Positions 25,742-34,729 of a stretch of DNA of 64,000 nucleotides are shown piece by piece; position 1 is the first letter of the stretch, and every line of letters starts with the position of its first letter. The notes beneath the pieces were generated by a model. That model had not been told where the DNA came from. It saw only the letters and a list, made by a program, of their open reading frames with translations, and searched no databases. A program made the translations under genes and the position numbers. The stretch is from DTU053 sp012520115 (GTDB lineage: Bacteria; Bacillota; Clostridia; Oscillospirales; Acutalibacteraceae), in the NCBI GenBank assembly GCA_050953725.1, contig JBMNNB010000001.1:248001-312000 (forward strand), written 5' to 3'.

Positions 25742-25788
25742 AGGGTTTTCTAAAAGAAAACCCTGCGGTTCGTGATACTGACCGCAGG
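25742..25788. other. two adjacent hairpins
   Basis: AGGGTTTTC-TAAAA-GAAAACCCT (25742-25764) abuts CCTGCGGT / ACCGCAGG (25762-25788). Tandem stems upstream of the broken regulator suggest an old attenuator, or a terminator of a lost gene. No other gene is seen in 25690-26193. Confidence 0.45.
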
Positions 25789-25895
25789 TGTGTAATCATT
25801 ATGGATATAATGTTTTTTCGAGGCTGTGGACGGGGCCGGCAATTTCAATCTATGAACGAGCATATATGTGAAATATTTAAAGGAGGAGAGTTATC

Positions 25896-25924
25896 TGTGT
25901 AAATTTCATTCCAGTTTGTGTCAA
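25896..25924 (-). promoter_or_regulatory. promoter-like element inside repeat copy 2
   Basis: Minus strand TTGACA (25919-25924), 17-bp spacer, TACACA (25896-25901). It points at the broken response regulator 208 bp downstream. The -35 and spacer are nearly identical to copy 1, but the -10 is weaker. Confidence 0.5.
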
Positions 25925-25940
25925 CATTTTTTGTGCAAAT
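25898..25940. repeat. repeat copy 2 (43 bp)
   Basis: Same orientation as copy 1 at 24387-24428; differences are A/G at two positions and one extra T. On the plus strand it follows an AAAGGAGG-like site and a GTG-TAA start-stop pair. Confidence 0.8.
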
Positions 25941-26048
25941 ACCGATCAGTCAGAAATCCGGCAACCATGAAAATCCTATACTGCGGCCATATTTTATTAT
26001 TTTATCAGTCCTTGAGGTCTAAATCAGTCTAACCTTTTTCTTATTTAA

Positions 26049-26077
26049 GTGACAAACGAAGTGTATGATGATATAAT
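26049..26077 (+). promoter_or_regulatory. promoter of the Na/Pi cotransporter gene
   Basis: GTGACA (26049-26054), 17-bp spacer, TATAAT (26072-26077), 117 bp before the start codon. Confidence 0.65.
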
Positions 26078-26193
26078 GTTTCGGGATTAATCTGATTTAC
26101 TCCTTCTGCTGAGAATATAAGCTGATTAAGGGAAAGAATATAATAATTTCAGATATCCAAGACTATTATCAAAATAAATGCAGAGATGAAGCT

Positions 26194-27939
26194 ATGGGAA
26201 TTTTAATGGATTTGCTGCTGATGTTAAGCGGAGTTGCCGTATTCATGTTCGGCATGAAGCAGATGAGCTCCGGCTTGGAACGCAGCGCGGGATCGGGAAT
26301 ACGTAATCTTTTCAAAAAATTCAACAAGAACAGGGTTCTTAATTACGGGATTGGTATCGGGGCTACTGCTCTGGTCCAGTCTTCGTCTGCAACTTCAATT
26401 ATGACCATCGGACTTGCTCACGCTAATATTGTCACCGTTAAGCAAGGCTCGGGTTTTATATTGGGAGCAAAGGTCGGCACAACGCTTACAGCGTTTATCT
26501 TTGCCCTTTCGGGACTCAGCAAAGGCGGATTCAATATAAGCAATGTTTTTGCGGCGTTTGCGTTCGTCGGTGTTTTCATAGTCTTTGCCTCCGCTAACGA
26601 AACGCTTAATAAAATTGCGCCGTTACTTATCGGATTCGGAATGCTGTTTGTAGGTATGGAAGTAATGGAAAGCGCAATCGGGGGAGCAGACTCGACGCTT
26701 AGTGTTGAGCTTGCAAAAGTATTTAAATATGAAATTATGCAGAATCCCGTTTTGCTGATTGTGTTGGGAATTGTTTTTTCAGGTATCATCCAGTCATCTA
26801 CAGCCGCAACAGGTATTTTTATAGCCCTTTTGACTACCGGGGTCATCCAAAGTGTGGATCAGTCATTTTTCCTTATGATGGGAGCCAATATCGGAACCTG
26901 CAGCGACGGCATAATGGCGTCTATGACCACAAACGCCAACGGTAAACGGATAGCTTTATTCCATTTGCTCACCAGCGTAATAGGTGCAGTATCATTTTCG
27001 GTTATTCTTGTTCTTTTCAGAGCACCCATTGTCGCCCGATTTGAGAGCTTATTCCCGGGTCAACCACAGTTCAGCCTTGCAACATATAATCTGATTTATA
27101 ACAGTGTTTATACTTTGGTTTTGCTTGCGTTTATTGATCCGTTAGTCATGCTTGTGACAAAACTGGTGAAAGACAAGCAAGAAAAGCTTGAAGAACTGTT
27201 ATATATTGATGAACGTTTCCTTAAGACGCCGGCGGTTGCCATTACACAGGTGCTTATGGAAATGATCGAGATGGCTTTTCTCGCTAAAGAGAACATTGTC
27301 CGTGCATATAATTCACTTGTCAACGGAGATATGTCTGAAAGCAAAAAAATATCTGAGGTTGAGTACCGAATTGACTTCTTAACTAATAAGATTACCGGTT
27401 TTTTAATCAAGATTTCGTCGGTCACCAAATTTGCCGGTGACGCAAAACTTATCGGCGGATTTCATCATGTGGCAAACGATATTGAGCGCCTGGGCGATTA
27501 TGCGGTGCTTATAGCAAATGAAACCGGCTATATGAAAGAAAATAATATTCAATTCTTAGATGAGACCAAAGAGGAGCTTAACCTGGTCTATGATAAAATA
27601 ATGGAAATGTTTGACTTAGGACTTGATGCGTTTAAAAATCGCAGAATTGATAATTTTAATAGGATTTCGAATCTTCGCAAGGAAATTAATAGTATGGTAA
27701 CTTCTACCCGTGAGGAACATGTAATGCGCCTCAACTCCGGAATGTACCCTGTTGAGGTCTCCAAGAGTATTTATTCGGTTACTTTTTCAATGCAAAGAAT
27801 AGCGGCACATATTGAAAACATTGCTTTCTCTGTTCGCTCCACAACCGGCAGCAGTACGGAAGCGTTAAAAGCCATTGAAGCGGAAATGAAAAAAAGAAAA
27901 AATCCGGAACTCTATCAGGAGAGTGAACAGTTTAGTTAA
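26194..27939 (+). CDS. Na/Pi cotransporter family protein with PhoU-like tail
   Basis: The 581-residue protein has two inverted Na_Pi_cotrans repeats with the QSSSAT motif: LVQSSSATSIMTIGL near 53 and GIIQSSTAATGIFIALL near 200. These form sodium and phosphate sites within about eight membrane helices. A cytoplasmic PhoU-like helical region follows (about 350-560), with the motif HHVANDIERLGDYA. This NptA/YjbB architecture couples phosphate movement to sodium, often for efflux or low-affinity uptake. It is monocistronic with its own promoter and terminator. Confidence 0.92.
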   Translation: MGILMDLLLMLSGVAVFMFGMKQMSSGLERSAGSGIRNLFKKFNKNRVLNYGIGIGATALVQSSSATSIMTIGLAHANIVTVKQGSGFILGAKVGTTLTAFIFALSGLSKGGFNISNVFAAFAFVGVFIVFASANETLNKIAPLLIGFGMLFVGMEVMESAIGGADSTLSVELAKVFKYEIMQNPVLLIVLGIVFSGIIQSSTAATGIFIALLTTGVIQSVDQSFFLMMGANIGTCSDGIMASMTTNANGKRIALFHLLTSVIGAVSFSVILVLFRAPIVARFESLFPGQPQFSLATYNLIYNSVYTLVLLAFIDPLVMLVTKLVKDKQEKLEELLYIDERFLKTPAVAITQVLMEMIEMAFLAKENIVRAYNSLVNGDMSESKKISEVEYRIDFLTNKITGFLIKISSVTKFAGDAKLIGGFHHVANDIERLGDYAVLIANETGYMKENNIQFLDETKEELNLVYDKIMEMFDLGLDAFKNRRIDNFNRISNLRKEINSMVTSTREEHVMRLNSGMYPVEVSKSIYSVTFSMQRIAAHIENIAFSVRSTTGSSTEALKAIEAEMKKRKNPELYQESEQFS

Positions 27940-28006
27940 CGTTCAGCAAGTAATTGAATCGGTTGATTCAGGTTATCGAGCAGAAATAAGAAAATACATT
28001 AATTTA

Positions 28007-28041
28007 ACCGCCCCTTCCTTTCGGATCGGGCGGTGTTTTTT
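28007..28041 (+). terminator. intrinsic terminator after the Na/Pi cotransporter
   Basis: ACCGCCC / GGGCGGT stem across a short inner hairpin, followed by GTTTTTT. Confidence 0.85.
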
Positions 28042-28079
28042 ATGCGGGGATGATGATTCATTCAGAGGTATTTTCGGCA

Positions 28080-28116
28080 TAAAAAACGAGGACATAACGC
28101 AATGCGTTATGTCCTC
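28080..28116 (-). terminator. terminator of tRNA-fMet
   Basis: Near-perfect palindrome of arms GAGGACATAACGC / GCGTTATGTCCTC (28088-28116), followed on the minus strand by GTTTTTTATG. Confidence 0.9.
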
Positions 28117-28121
28117 TTACA

Positions 28122-28198
<77 letters not shown>

Positions 28199-28216
28199 TC
28201 GTTTGGGTGCCTATAT

Positions 28217-28245
28217 AATATACAACATACGTTTAATAAAATCAA
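28217..28245 (-). promoter_or_regulatory. promoter of tRNA-fMet
   Basis: Minus strand TTGATT (28240-28245), 17-bp spacer, TATATT (28217-28222), 19 bp before the tRNA 5' end. Confidence 0.75.
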
Positions 28246-28393
28246 GCCCTTTTCGCATATTTTTCAAATCTAATTTGTTCCAGCCTTAGCATAAGCTTTT
28301 GAATATTTATTGCAATCGCCCTGCTGATATTCGCAAGATAACAGGTTATAATTAATATAAAATATCCCCTCATAAAAGCTTATATTCAGATTC

Positions 28394-28423
28394 TTGACTT
28401 TAAGCTTTGTTCTGATGTATAAT
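28394..28423 (+). promoter_or_regulatory. promoter of the T-box/nadD-leuS operon
   Basis: TTGACT (28394-28399), 18-bp spacer, TATAAT (28418-28423), directly upstream of the T-box leader. Confidence 0.8.
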
Positions 28424-28469
28424 CTTCTAACATAGAGGAAGATTTTGTAAGCTTATGCAAATTAACAGA

Positions 28470-28736
28470 ATATAAAGACTGTGAAGGAAAAAAGACACCT
28501 TGCTCTTTTCAAGAGAGCCGCTGGTCGGTGCAAAGCGGCAGGGGCTTTGTGTGCATAGCTCGTTCCGGAGTCGTCTGTCTGAAAATCGATTAATCAAAGT
28601 AGGGCGGAACGGTTGACAGCGTTATATGTCGGACCCCTGCCATATTGGCCGGTCGTGAGGGCATTTTTATGCCGAATCAGGGTGGTACCGCGGAGAAATT
28701 CGCCCCTTTTGCAGCAGTGCTAAAGGGTTTTTGTTT
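28470..28736 (+). promoter_or_regulatory. T-box leader, probably leucine-responsive
   Basis: The leader has the T-box core AGGGTGGTACCGCGG at 28679-28693. A stem I distal region AGAGAGCCGCTGGTCGGTGC (about 28511-28530) contains the conserved GGTCGGTGCAAA. A terminator stem (CCCTTT / AAAGGG, then TTTTTG) ends near 28735. In stem I, GGAA pairs TTCC and ACAC pairs GTGT, leaving an internal loop GCATAGCTCG whose CTC (28559-28561) would be a leucine specifier. That fits leuS as the last gene of the operon. Uncharged tRNA-Leu would stabilise the antiterminator and switch on nadD, yqeK, rsfS and leuS together. Confidence 0.88.
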
Positions 28737-28785
28737 TTATGGGGCATTTTAGGCTCAGGCTAAGCGGAGTCTTTCGGAGGTCAGG

Positions 28786-29376
28786 ATGAGTAAAGTCGGA
28801 ATATTCGGAGGCAGCTTCAATCCTCCCCACATAGGGCATCTCAGGCTCGCCTTGTCTGCGGCAAAAGAGCTTTCATTAGATAAGGTTCTGATTATCCCTG
28901 CATTAAAGCCCCCTCATAAAGTGAATCCCGCACTTGCTTCGCCCTCTGACAGGCTCAGAATGTGCGAGCTTACCTTTACGGATAAGGTTTTTGAAGTCTC
29001 CGACATGGAGCTTCACAGAGAGGGCAAAAGCTACACAATAGACACGATTCGTGCAATCAGAAGGCAAAACCCTGACGACAAGCTGTTTTTAATAGTCGGA
29101 GCGGACATGCTCCTGAGCTTCCACACATGGAAGGACTACAAAGATATCCTATCTTTATGCACCCTTGTGGCAGCTGTCAGAGAAGGGGACGGCAGCGAGG
29201 AGCTGTCAGCCTATAAAGACAAAATGCTCACGGGCTTTGATGTAAGAATACTGGAGTTTACACCAATCCCCATAAGCTCTTCTGAAATCAGAGAAAGCAT
29301 TAAAGAAACGGGTACTTCGGAATTTATCACTCTCGAAGTGAAAGAATATATAGAAAGCAGGATGCTTTATAAGTAG
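28786..29376 (+). CDS. nadD: nicotinate-nucleotide adenylyltransferase
   Basis: The 196-residue protein has the nucleotidyltransferase motif GIFGGSFNPPHIGHL near 6-20, with the HIGH-type histidines. LIVGADMLLSFHTWKDY is near 105, and the C-terminal ISSSEIRESI completes the family signature. It adenylates nicotinate mononucleotide with ATP to deamido-NAD in the cytosol; the window also carries nadE for the final amidation. It is the first gene after the T-box, so leucine supply would influence NAD synthesis. A ribosome site GGAGG precedes the ATG. Confidence 0.95.
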   Translation: MSKVGIFGGSFNPPHIGHLRLALSAAKELSLDKVLIIPALKPPHKVNPALASPSDRLRMCELTFTDKVFEVSDMELHREGKSYTIDTIRAIRRQNPDDKLFLIVGADMLLSFHTWKDYKDILSLCTLVAAVREGDGSEELSAYKDKMLTGFDVRILEFTPIPISSSEIRESIKETGTSEFITLEVKEYIESRMLYK

Positions 29377-29392
29377 TTTTGACATTGCAGAA

Positions 29393-29959
29393 TTGACACA
29401 AATGGCGAAAGAGGTGCTGTCGGAAAAACGCTTTACACACTCCTTAAATGTGGCAAAGGCAGCGCAAGAGCTGGCGGAATTTAACCACTGCGACATTGAA
29501 AAGGCATATATAGCCGGTTTGCTGCACGACATTACAAAGGAGCTGCCCATTGAGGAGCAGCTGAAGCTGTTGCAAATAGGGAATATAGAGCTGACTGAAG
29601 CTGAAAAAGCCTCGCCCGCATTGTGGCACTCCACAACCGCCGCCGTTTATGCTAAGGAAAACCTCGGAATTGAGGACGAGGATATATTAAACGCCATACG
29701 CTACCACACCTCCGGCAGAGCGGGCATGAGCACACTCGAAAAGGTGATTTATCTGGCGGACTCCATATCGGAGGAGAGGCATTACCACGATGTAGACGAA
29801 GTCAGAGCCGCCGCAAAAAGAAACCTTAATGAAGGTGTTATGCGAAAGCTTAAATTCGCCATTAACGCACTCACCGCAAAGGACAGGCCAATTTGCAGCA
29901 ACACTATTGACGCATATAATGAATTAATACTAAAGCAAAATAACGAGAGGACGAAATAG
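29393..29959 (+). CDS. yqeK: YqeK-type HD-domain hydrolase (Ap4A hydrolase family)
   Basis: The 188-residue HD protein has KRFTHSLNVAKAAQELAEF near 12-30, the metal motif LLHDITKELP near 45, WHSTTAAVYAKENLG near 81 and IRYHTSGRAGMS near 103. These match the YqeK family that sits between nadD and rsfS in most Firmicutes. Members hydrolyse diadenosine tetraphosphate symmetrically. TTG 29393 or ATG 29402 may be the start; neither has a strong ribosome site, so it may depend on coupling with nadD 16 bp upstream. Confidence 0.92.
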   Translation: MTQMAKEVLSEKRFTHSLNVAKAAQELAEFNHCDIEKAYIAGLLHDITKELPIEEQLKLLQIGNIELTEAEKASPALWHSTTAAVYAKENLGIEDEDILNAIRYHTSGRAGMSTLEKVIYLADSISEERHYHDVDEVRAAAKRNLNEGVMRKLKFAINALTAKDRPICSNTIDAYNELILKQNNERTK

Positions 29960-30316
29960 ATGAGCAGAGATTTGCTGAAAAAGATAGTTAAAATACTCGA
30001 CGACAAAAAGGCAGAGGATATAGAGGTAATAGAAATTAAGGAGCTGACCATCATATCCGACTATTTTGTTTTAGCCTCCGGCACATCCACCACACATATC
30101 AAGGCACTGACAGACGAGCTTGAAGAAAGGCTCTCAGCCGAAGGCATAAGGCCCCGTCAGATAGAGGGCAGAGCAACGGGCTGGATACTGCTCGACTATC
30201 AGAACATCGTAGTTCATATATTCCTACCCGATGCAAGGGAATATTACAACCTGAGCCGACTATGGAACGACGCTGCTCGAATCGCTCCTGAGGAGCTGTT
30301 AAGTCATATTTCTTAA
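29960..30316 (+). CDS. rsfS: ribosome silencing factor RsfS
   Basis: The 118-residue protein is full length for RsfS (YbeB/DUF143), with IISDYFVLASGTSTTHIKAL near 30-50, EGRATGWILLDYQNIVVHIF near 75 and REYYNLSRLWNDA at the end. It binds ribosomal protein L14 and blocks subunit joining when nutrients are scarce. Its ATG directly follows the yqeK stop, behind GAGAGGA. Control by the leucine T-box ties translation silencing to amino-acid starvation. Confidence 0.95.
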   Translation: MSRDLLKKIVKILDDKKAEDIEVIEIKELTIISDYFVLASGTSTTHIKALTDELEERLSAEGIRPRQIEGRATGWILLDYQNIVVHIFLPDAREYYNLSRLWNDAARIAPEELLSHIS

Positions 30317-30342
30317 ATTAATTTGTGACGGGAGAATTTTAA

Positions 30343-32748
30343 ATGGAATATAATTTTAAGAAAATAGAGAAAAAGTGGCAGGATAACTGGGACGCTTCGG
30401 GCGTTTTCCATGCAAAGCTCGACACATCAAAGGAAAAATACTATTGTCTTGTAGAGTTTCCCTATCCGTCGGGACAGGGTCTGCACGTTGGTCACCCCCG
30501 CTCCTACACGGCACTTGATATAGTTGCCCGCAAGAAAAGGCTTCAGGGCTATAACGTGCTTTATCCCATGGGCTGGGACGCCTTCGGCCTGCCCACCGAA
30601 AACTATGCAATAAAGAATCACATCCATCCGGAGATAGTAACAAGGGACAATATCGCGAGGTTTAAAAGCCAGCTTAAAGCCCTCGGCTTCTCCTTTGACT
30701 GGAGCCGAGAGATAAACACCACCGACCCCTCTTACTACAAGTGGACTCAGTGGATATTCTTAAAGCTGTTTGAAAACAACCTGGCCTATAAAAAGGAAAT
30801 GGCCGTAAACTGGTGTACCTCCTGCAAGTGCGTGCTTGCAAACGAGGAGGTCGTAAACGGCGTCTGCGAGCGCTGCGGCAACGAGGTCGTCAGAAAGGTA
30901 AAAAGCCAGTGGATGCTCAAAATCACCGAGTACGCCGACAGGCTTGTGGATGACATCGACGAGCTTGACTTTATCGAGAGGGTAAAGCTCCAGCAAAAGA
31001 ACTGGATAGGCCGCTCCCACGGCGCACAGGTCGACTTTATATCAACCGAGGGCGACAAGATAACCGTATACACGACAAGACCCGACACGCTTTTCGGCGC
31101 AACATATATGGTTCTGTCCCCCGAGCATCCCCTTATCGACAAATGGGCAGGCAAGCTTCAAAACATAGACGAAATCAACGCTTACAGGGAGATGGCCGCC
31201 CATAAGAGCGACTTTGAGCGCACCGAGGTCAATAAGGACAAAACGGGCGTAAAACTCCAGGGCGTAAGCGCCATCAACCCCGTAAACAATAAAGAAATCC
31301 CGATTTTCATCTCCGACTATGTTCTCATTTCCTACGGCACAGGCGCAATCATGGCCGTTCCGGGACATGACACAAGGGACTGGGAGTTTGCAAAGAAGTT
31401 CTCACTGCCCATTATCGAGGTTGTCAAAGGCGGAGACGTTGAAAAAGAAGCCTTCACCGACTGCGAAACGGGCATTATGGTTAACTCCGGCTTCCTTGAC
31501 GGCCTGCCGGTTGAAGAAGCCAAGGAAAAGATTGTCGACTGGCTTGTAAAAGAGGGCAAGGGCGAGAGTAAAGTCAATTTCAAGCTGCGTGACTGGGTAT
31601 TCTCAAGGCAGAGATACTGGGGCGAACCGATTCCGATTGTTGAATGCCCCAAGTGCGGCTTTGTGCCTATCCCCGAAAGCGAGCTGCCTCTGAAGCTGCC
31701 CATGGTGGAAAGCTATGAGCCGACAGATACGGGCGAGTCACCCCTTGCAAAGCTGACCGACTGGGTAAACACCACCTGCCCGAAGTGCGGCGGCGCTGCT
31801 AAAAGAGAGACCGACACCATGCCTCAGTGGGCAGGCTCCTCATGGTACTTCCTGCGCTACTGCGACCCGCACAATGACGAGTGCCTTGCCTCAAAAGAAG
31901 CCCTCGATTACTGGCTTCCCGTCGACTGGTACAACGGCGGTATGGAGCACACCACGCTGCACCTGCTTTACAGCCGCTTCTGGCACAAGTTCCTTTATGA
32001 CATCGGCGTAGTGCCCACCAAGGAGCCATACGCCAAGAGAACCAGCCACGGCATGATTCTCGGCGAGAACGGCGAGAAGATGAGCAAGTCCCGAGGCAAT
32101 GTTGTAAACCCGGACGACATCGTAAACACCTACGGCGCCGACACCATGCGCCTTTACGAGATGTTTATAGGCGACTTTGAAAAGTCCGCACCGTGGAACT
32201 CCACCTCAATCAAGGGCTGCAAGCGCTTTGTGGACAGATTCTGGGCATTCAGGGATATGCTTATCCCCGATAAGAAGATTCGCCCCGAGCTGCTCGGCGC
32301 CTTCCACAGAACAATAAAGAAGGTCACCTTTGATATAGATAACCTCAAGATGAACACCGCAATCGCCGCTTTGATGAGCCTTATGAACGAGATTTACGAC
32401 ACGGGCAGAATCACGGCGGAGGAACTGAGGATATTCACAATCCTGCTTAACCCCTTTGCTCCCCATGTGACCGAGGAGGTCTGGGAGTGCGAGGGCTTCG
32501 GCGGCAGAGTGACGGACGCAAAGTGGCCTAAATACTCCGAGGAGCTTTGCGAGGAGAAAAAGGTCGAAATCGCCGTCCAGATTAACGGCAAGGTACGTTC
32601 AAGAATCGTTATCGACGCAGACGCAACCGAGGAGCAGGCGATAAATGACGCAAAGGCGGACGAGAGAATCGCCGCTGAGCTTGAGGGCAAGAGCATACTC
32701 AAACAGATTTATGTAAAAGGCAAGCTCGTAAACATCGTGGCAAGATAA
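30343..32748 (+). CDS. leuS: leucyl-tRNA synthetase
   Basis: The 801-residue class I synthetase has HVGH (HIGH) at 48-51 inside FPYPSGQGLHVGHPRS. Its CP1 editing domain includes TTRPDTLFGATYMVLSPEHP, Cys-pair motifs occur at WCTSCKCVLANEEVVNGVCERCG and CPKCGGAAKRETDTMP, and KMSKS is near 579-583. A C-terminal anticodon-binding and LeuS-specific domain follows. It charges tRNA-Leu in the cytosol. It is the last gene of the T-box operon, which is the reason to read the specifier as leucine. A strong terminator follows. Confidence 0.97.
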   Translation: MEYNFKKIEKKWQDNWDASGVFHAKLDTSKEKYYCLVEFPYPSGQGLHVGHPRSYTALDIVARKKRLQGYNVLYPMGWDAFGLPTENYAIKNHIHPEIVTRDNIARFKSQLKALGFSFDWSREINTTDPSYYKWTQWIFLKLFENNLAYKKEMAVNWCTSCKCVLANEEVVNGVCERCGNEVVRKVKSQWMLKITEYADRLVDDIDELDFIERVKLQQKNWIGRSHGAQVDFISTEGDKITVYTTRPDTLFGATYMVLSPEHPLIDKWAGKLQNIDEINAYREMAAHKSDFERTEVNKDKTGVKLQGVSAINPVNNKEIPIFISDYVLISYGTGAIMAVPGHDTRDWEFAKKFSLPIIEVVKGGDVEKEAFTDCETGIMVNSGFLDGLPVEEAKEKIVDWLVKEGKGESKVNFKLRDWVFSRQRYWGEPIPIVECPKCGFVPIPESELPLKLPMVESYEPTDTGESPLAKLTDWVNTTCPKCGGAAKRETDTMPQWAGSSWYFLRYCDPHNDECLASKEALDYWLPVDWYNGGMEHTTLHLLYSRFWHKFLYDIGVVPTKEPYAKRTSHGMILGENGEKMSKSRGNVVNPDDIVNTYGADTMRLYEMFIGDFEKSAPWNSTSIKGCKRFVDRFWAFRDMLIPDKKIRPELLGAFHRTIKKVTFDIDNLKMNTAIAALMSLMNEIYDTGRITAEELRIFTILLNPFAPHVTEEVWECEGFGGRVTDAKWPKYSEELCEEKKVEIAVQINGKVRSRIVIDADATEEQAINDAKADERIAAELEGKSILKQIYVKGKLVNIVAR

Positions 32749-32753
32749 AAGTA

Positions 32754-32786
32754 AGCGGAGAGGTCAAACTCTCCGCTCATTTTTTT
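32754..32786. terminator. bidirectional intrinsic terminator
   Basis: AGCGGAGAG / CTCTCCGCT with a 6-base loop; plus-strand tail CATTTTTTT, minus-strand tail TACTTTTA. It serves leuS and the convergent ABC exporter operon. Confidence 0.9.
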
Positions 32787-32788
32787 AT

Positions 32789-34729
32789 TTAGCTTAACTC
32801 AAACTGTCCCGTATACAGTGCGTAGTACCTGCCCTTCTGGGCCAGCAGTTCGTTGTGGTCGCCCTGCTCGATTATCTCACCGTTTTCAAGGACAATAATC
32901 TGATTCGAGTTTCTTACCGTCGACAGCCTGTGCGCTATTACGAATACGGTCCTGCCCTCCATCAGCTTATCCATGCCCTGCTCGACTAAATGCTCCGTCC
33001 TTGTATCAATGGAGCTTGTGGCCTCGTCAAGTATAAGCACCGGCGGGTCTGCAACAGCGGCACGGGCAATGGAAATCAGCTGCCTCTGACCCTGACTCAA
33101 ATTGCCGCCGTCGCCAGAAAGCATAGTCTTATAGCCCTGCGGCAGTCTCTCAATAAAAGAGTGTGCGTTAGCGAGCTTTGCCGCCTCAACGATTTCCTCA
33201 AAGGTTGCGTCAAGCCTGCCGTAGCGGATATTGTCCTCGACCGTACCCGTGAAAAGGTGCGTGTCCTGCAAAACCATTCCGAGGGAGCGGCGAAGGTCTG
33301 CCTTTTTAATTTTCTTGATGTTTATACCGTCGTAGGTGATTTTGCCCTCCTGAACGTCATAGAAGCGGTTGATAAGATTTGTAATAGTGGTCTTACCCGC
33401 GCCGGTGGAGCCGACAAAGGCATATTTATGCCCCGCTGCGCCCTCTATATTGATGTTCTTTAAGACAGGCTTTACATTGTCGTAAGAGAAGCTGACATTG
33501 TGGAAGCGCACATCGCCCTTCAGAAGTGTATAGGTCACGCTGCCGTCCGCCTGGTGGGGATGCCGCCATGCCCAGACGCCGGTTCTCTCGGTGGTTTCCT
33601 CAATACTGCCGTCCGGGTTTATTTTTGCGTTTACAAGGGTCACATAGCCGTCGTCAACTTCTATCGGAGTATCTATAACCTCAAAAATCCTCTCCGCACC
33701 TGCAAGGGCGGCAAGAATATTATTAATCTGCTGTGACACGTTTGCTATGGGCATTGAAAACTGCCTTGTGTACTGAAGGAAAGAGGCAAGCTGACCGATG
33801 CTCATGCCTATCATTCCGGTTGAAGCCTTTTTCAGTATCAGCCATGCGCCGATTGCGGCTGTAAGGGCATAGTTCATATAGGAAAGGTTGCCCATAATGG
33901 GCATTATGATGCTCGCAAAGGTGTGTGCGTTGACGGAGGCCCTTTTCAGCTCGCCGTTTATCTCTCTGAACTCGTCGATAACCTTGTCCTCACGGCAGAA
34001 GGCCTTGACGACCCTCTGACCCTCAATCATCTCCTCGATATAGCCGTTTACGCTGCCCACGTTTTTCTGCTGAAGGCGGAAATACTTTGCGCTCCTGCTG
34101 CCCACGGTCTTAGTGGCAAAGAGCATGATGGCAAGCATAATAAGAATCAGTATCATAAGCTGCGGGCTTAAAATAGTCATCATAATAAATGTGCCCACAA
34201 CCGAAACGAGGGAGGACATAATCTGCGTCAGACCTTGGCTCATGGCCTCTCTTAATGTGTCGGTGTCGTTTGTAAAGCGGCTCATAATCTCGCCGTGGGT
34301 GTGCTTGTCAAAGAAGCTGATAGGTAAATCCTGTAAATGGTCAAACAAATCACGCCTGATTGAGTTCAAGGTGTTGTGCGTCAGGCTTACCATCACACGC
34401 TGATAGGCGTACTGTGCGCCTGCGCCGCAGATATAAATCACTCCGAGTATCAGGAGATACTTGACAATCTGAACCATTGGGTCTGCTATTTCGCCCTTGA
34501 GCGCCTGTCCTATGGTGTTAATGACGGGGGAGAGCATATAGGTGCCCGCAACTCCCGCACCTGAGGCGACAAGCACGAGAACAGCCACAAGCACAAGTAT
34601 CAGCTTGTTTTTGGTAATATATTTAATTAGCCTTGCGACGGTCTTTTTTGTGTTTACGGGCTTAAAGCCGGCGCCGCCCCCGTGCATACCCCTCATCTGA
34701 GGCATTCTTGCAGATGTTCTTGTACTCAT
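32789..34729 (-). CDS. ABC exporter half, catalytically complete subunit
   Basis: The 646-residue half-transporter has an N-terminal Arg/Met/Gly-rich cytosolic tail, six membrane helices and a nucleotide-binding domain. That domain has Walker A GSTGAGKTT near 440, signature LSQGQRQ near 543, Walker B LILDEATSS with catalytic Glu near 568, and HRLST. About 45 residues rich in polar residues (from VTLVNAKINP to GSVTYTLLKG) are inserted between membrane and nucleotide-binding parts. It overlaps its partner by 4 bp. The pair matches heterodimeric multidrug exporters of the TM287/288 or BmrCD type. Confidence 0.93.
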   Translation of the reverse strand: MSTRTSARMPQMRGMHGGGAGFKPVNTKKTVARLIKYITKNKLILVLVAVLVLVASGAGVAGTYMLSPVINTIGQALKGEIADPMVQIVKYLLILGVIYICGAGAQYAYQRVMVSLTHNTLNSIRRDLFDHLQDLPISFFDKHTHGEIMSRFTNDTDTLREAMSQGLTQIMSSLVSVVGTFIMMTILSPQLMILILIMLAIMLFATKTVGSRSAKYFRLQQKNVGSVNGYIEEMIEGQRVVKAFCREDKVIDEFREINGELKRASVNAHTFASIIMPIMGNLSYMNYALTAAIGAWLILKKASTGMIGMSIGQLASFLQYTRQFSMPIANVSQQINNILAALAGAERIFEVIDTPIEVDDGYVTLVNAKINPDGSIEETTERTGVWAWRHPHQADGSVTYTLLKGDVRFHNVSFSYDNVKPVLKNINIEGAAGHKYAFVGSTGAGKTTITNLINRFYDVQEGKITYDGINIKKIKKADLRRSLGMVLQDTHLFTGTVEDNIRYGRLDATFEEIVEAAKLANAHSFIERLPQGYKTMLSGDGGNLSQGQRQLISIARAAVADPPVLILDEATSSIDTRTEHLVEQGMDKLMEGRTVFVIAHRLSTVRNSNQIIVLENGEIIEQGDHNELLAQKGRYYALYTGQFELS

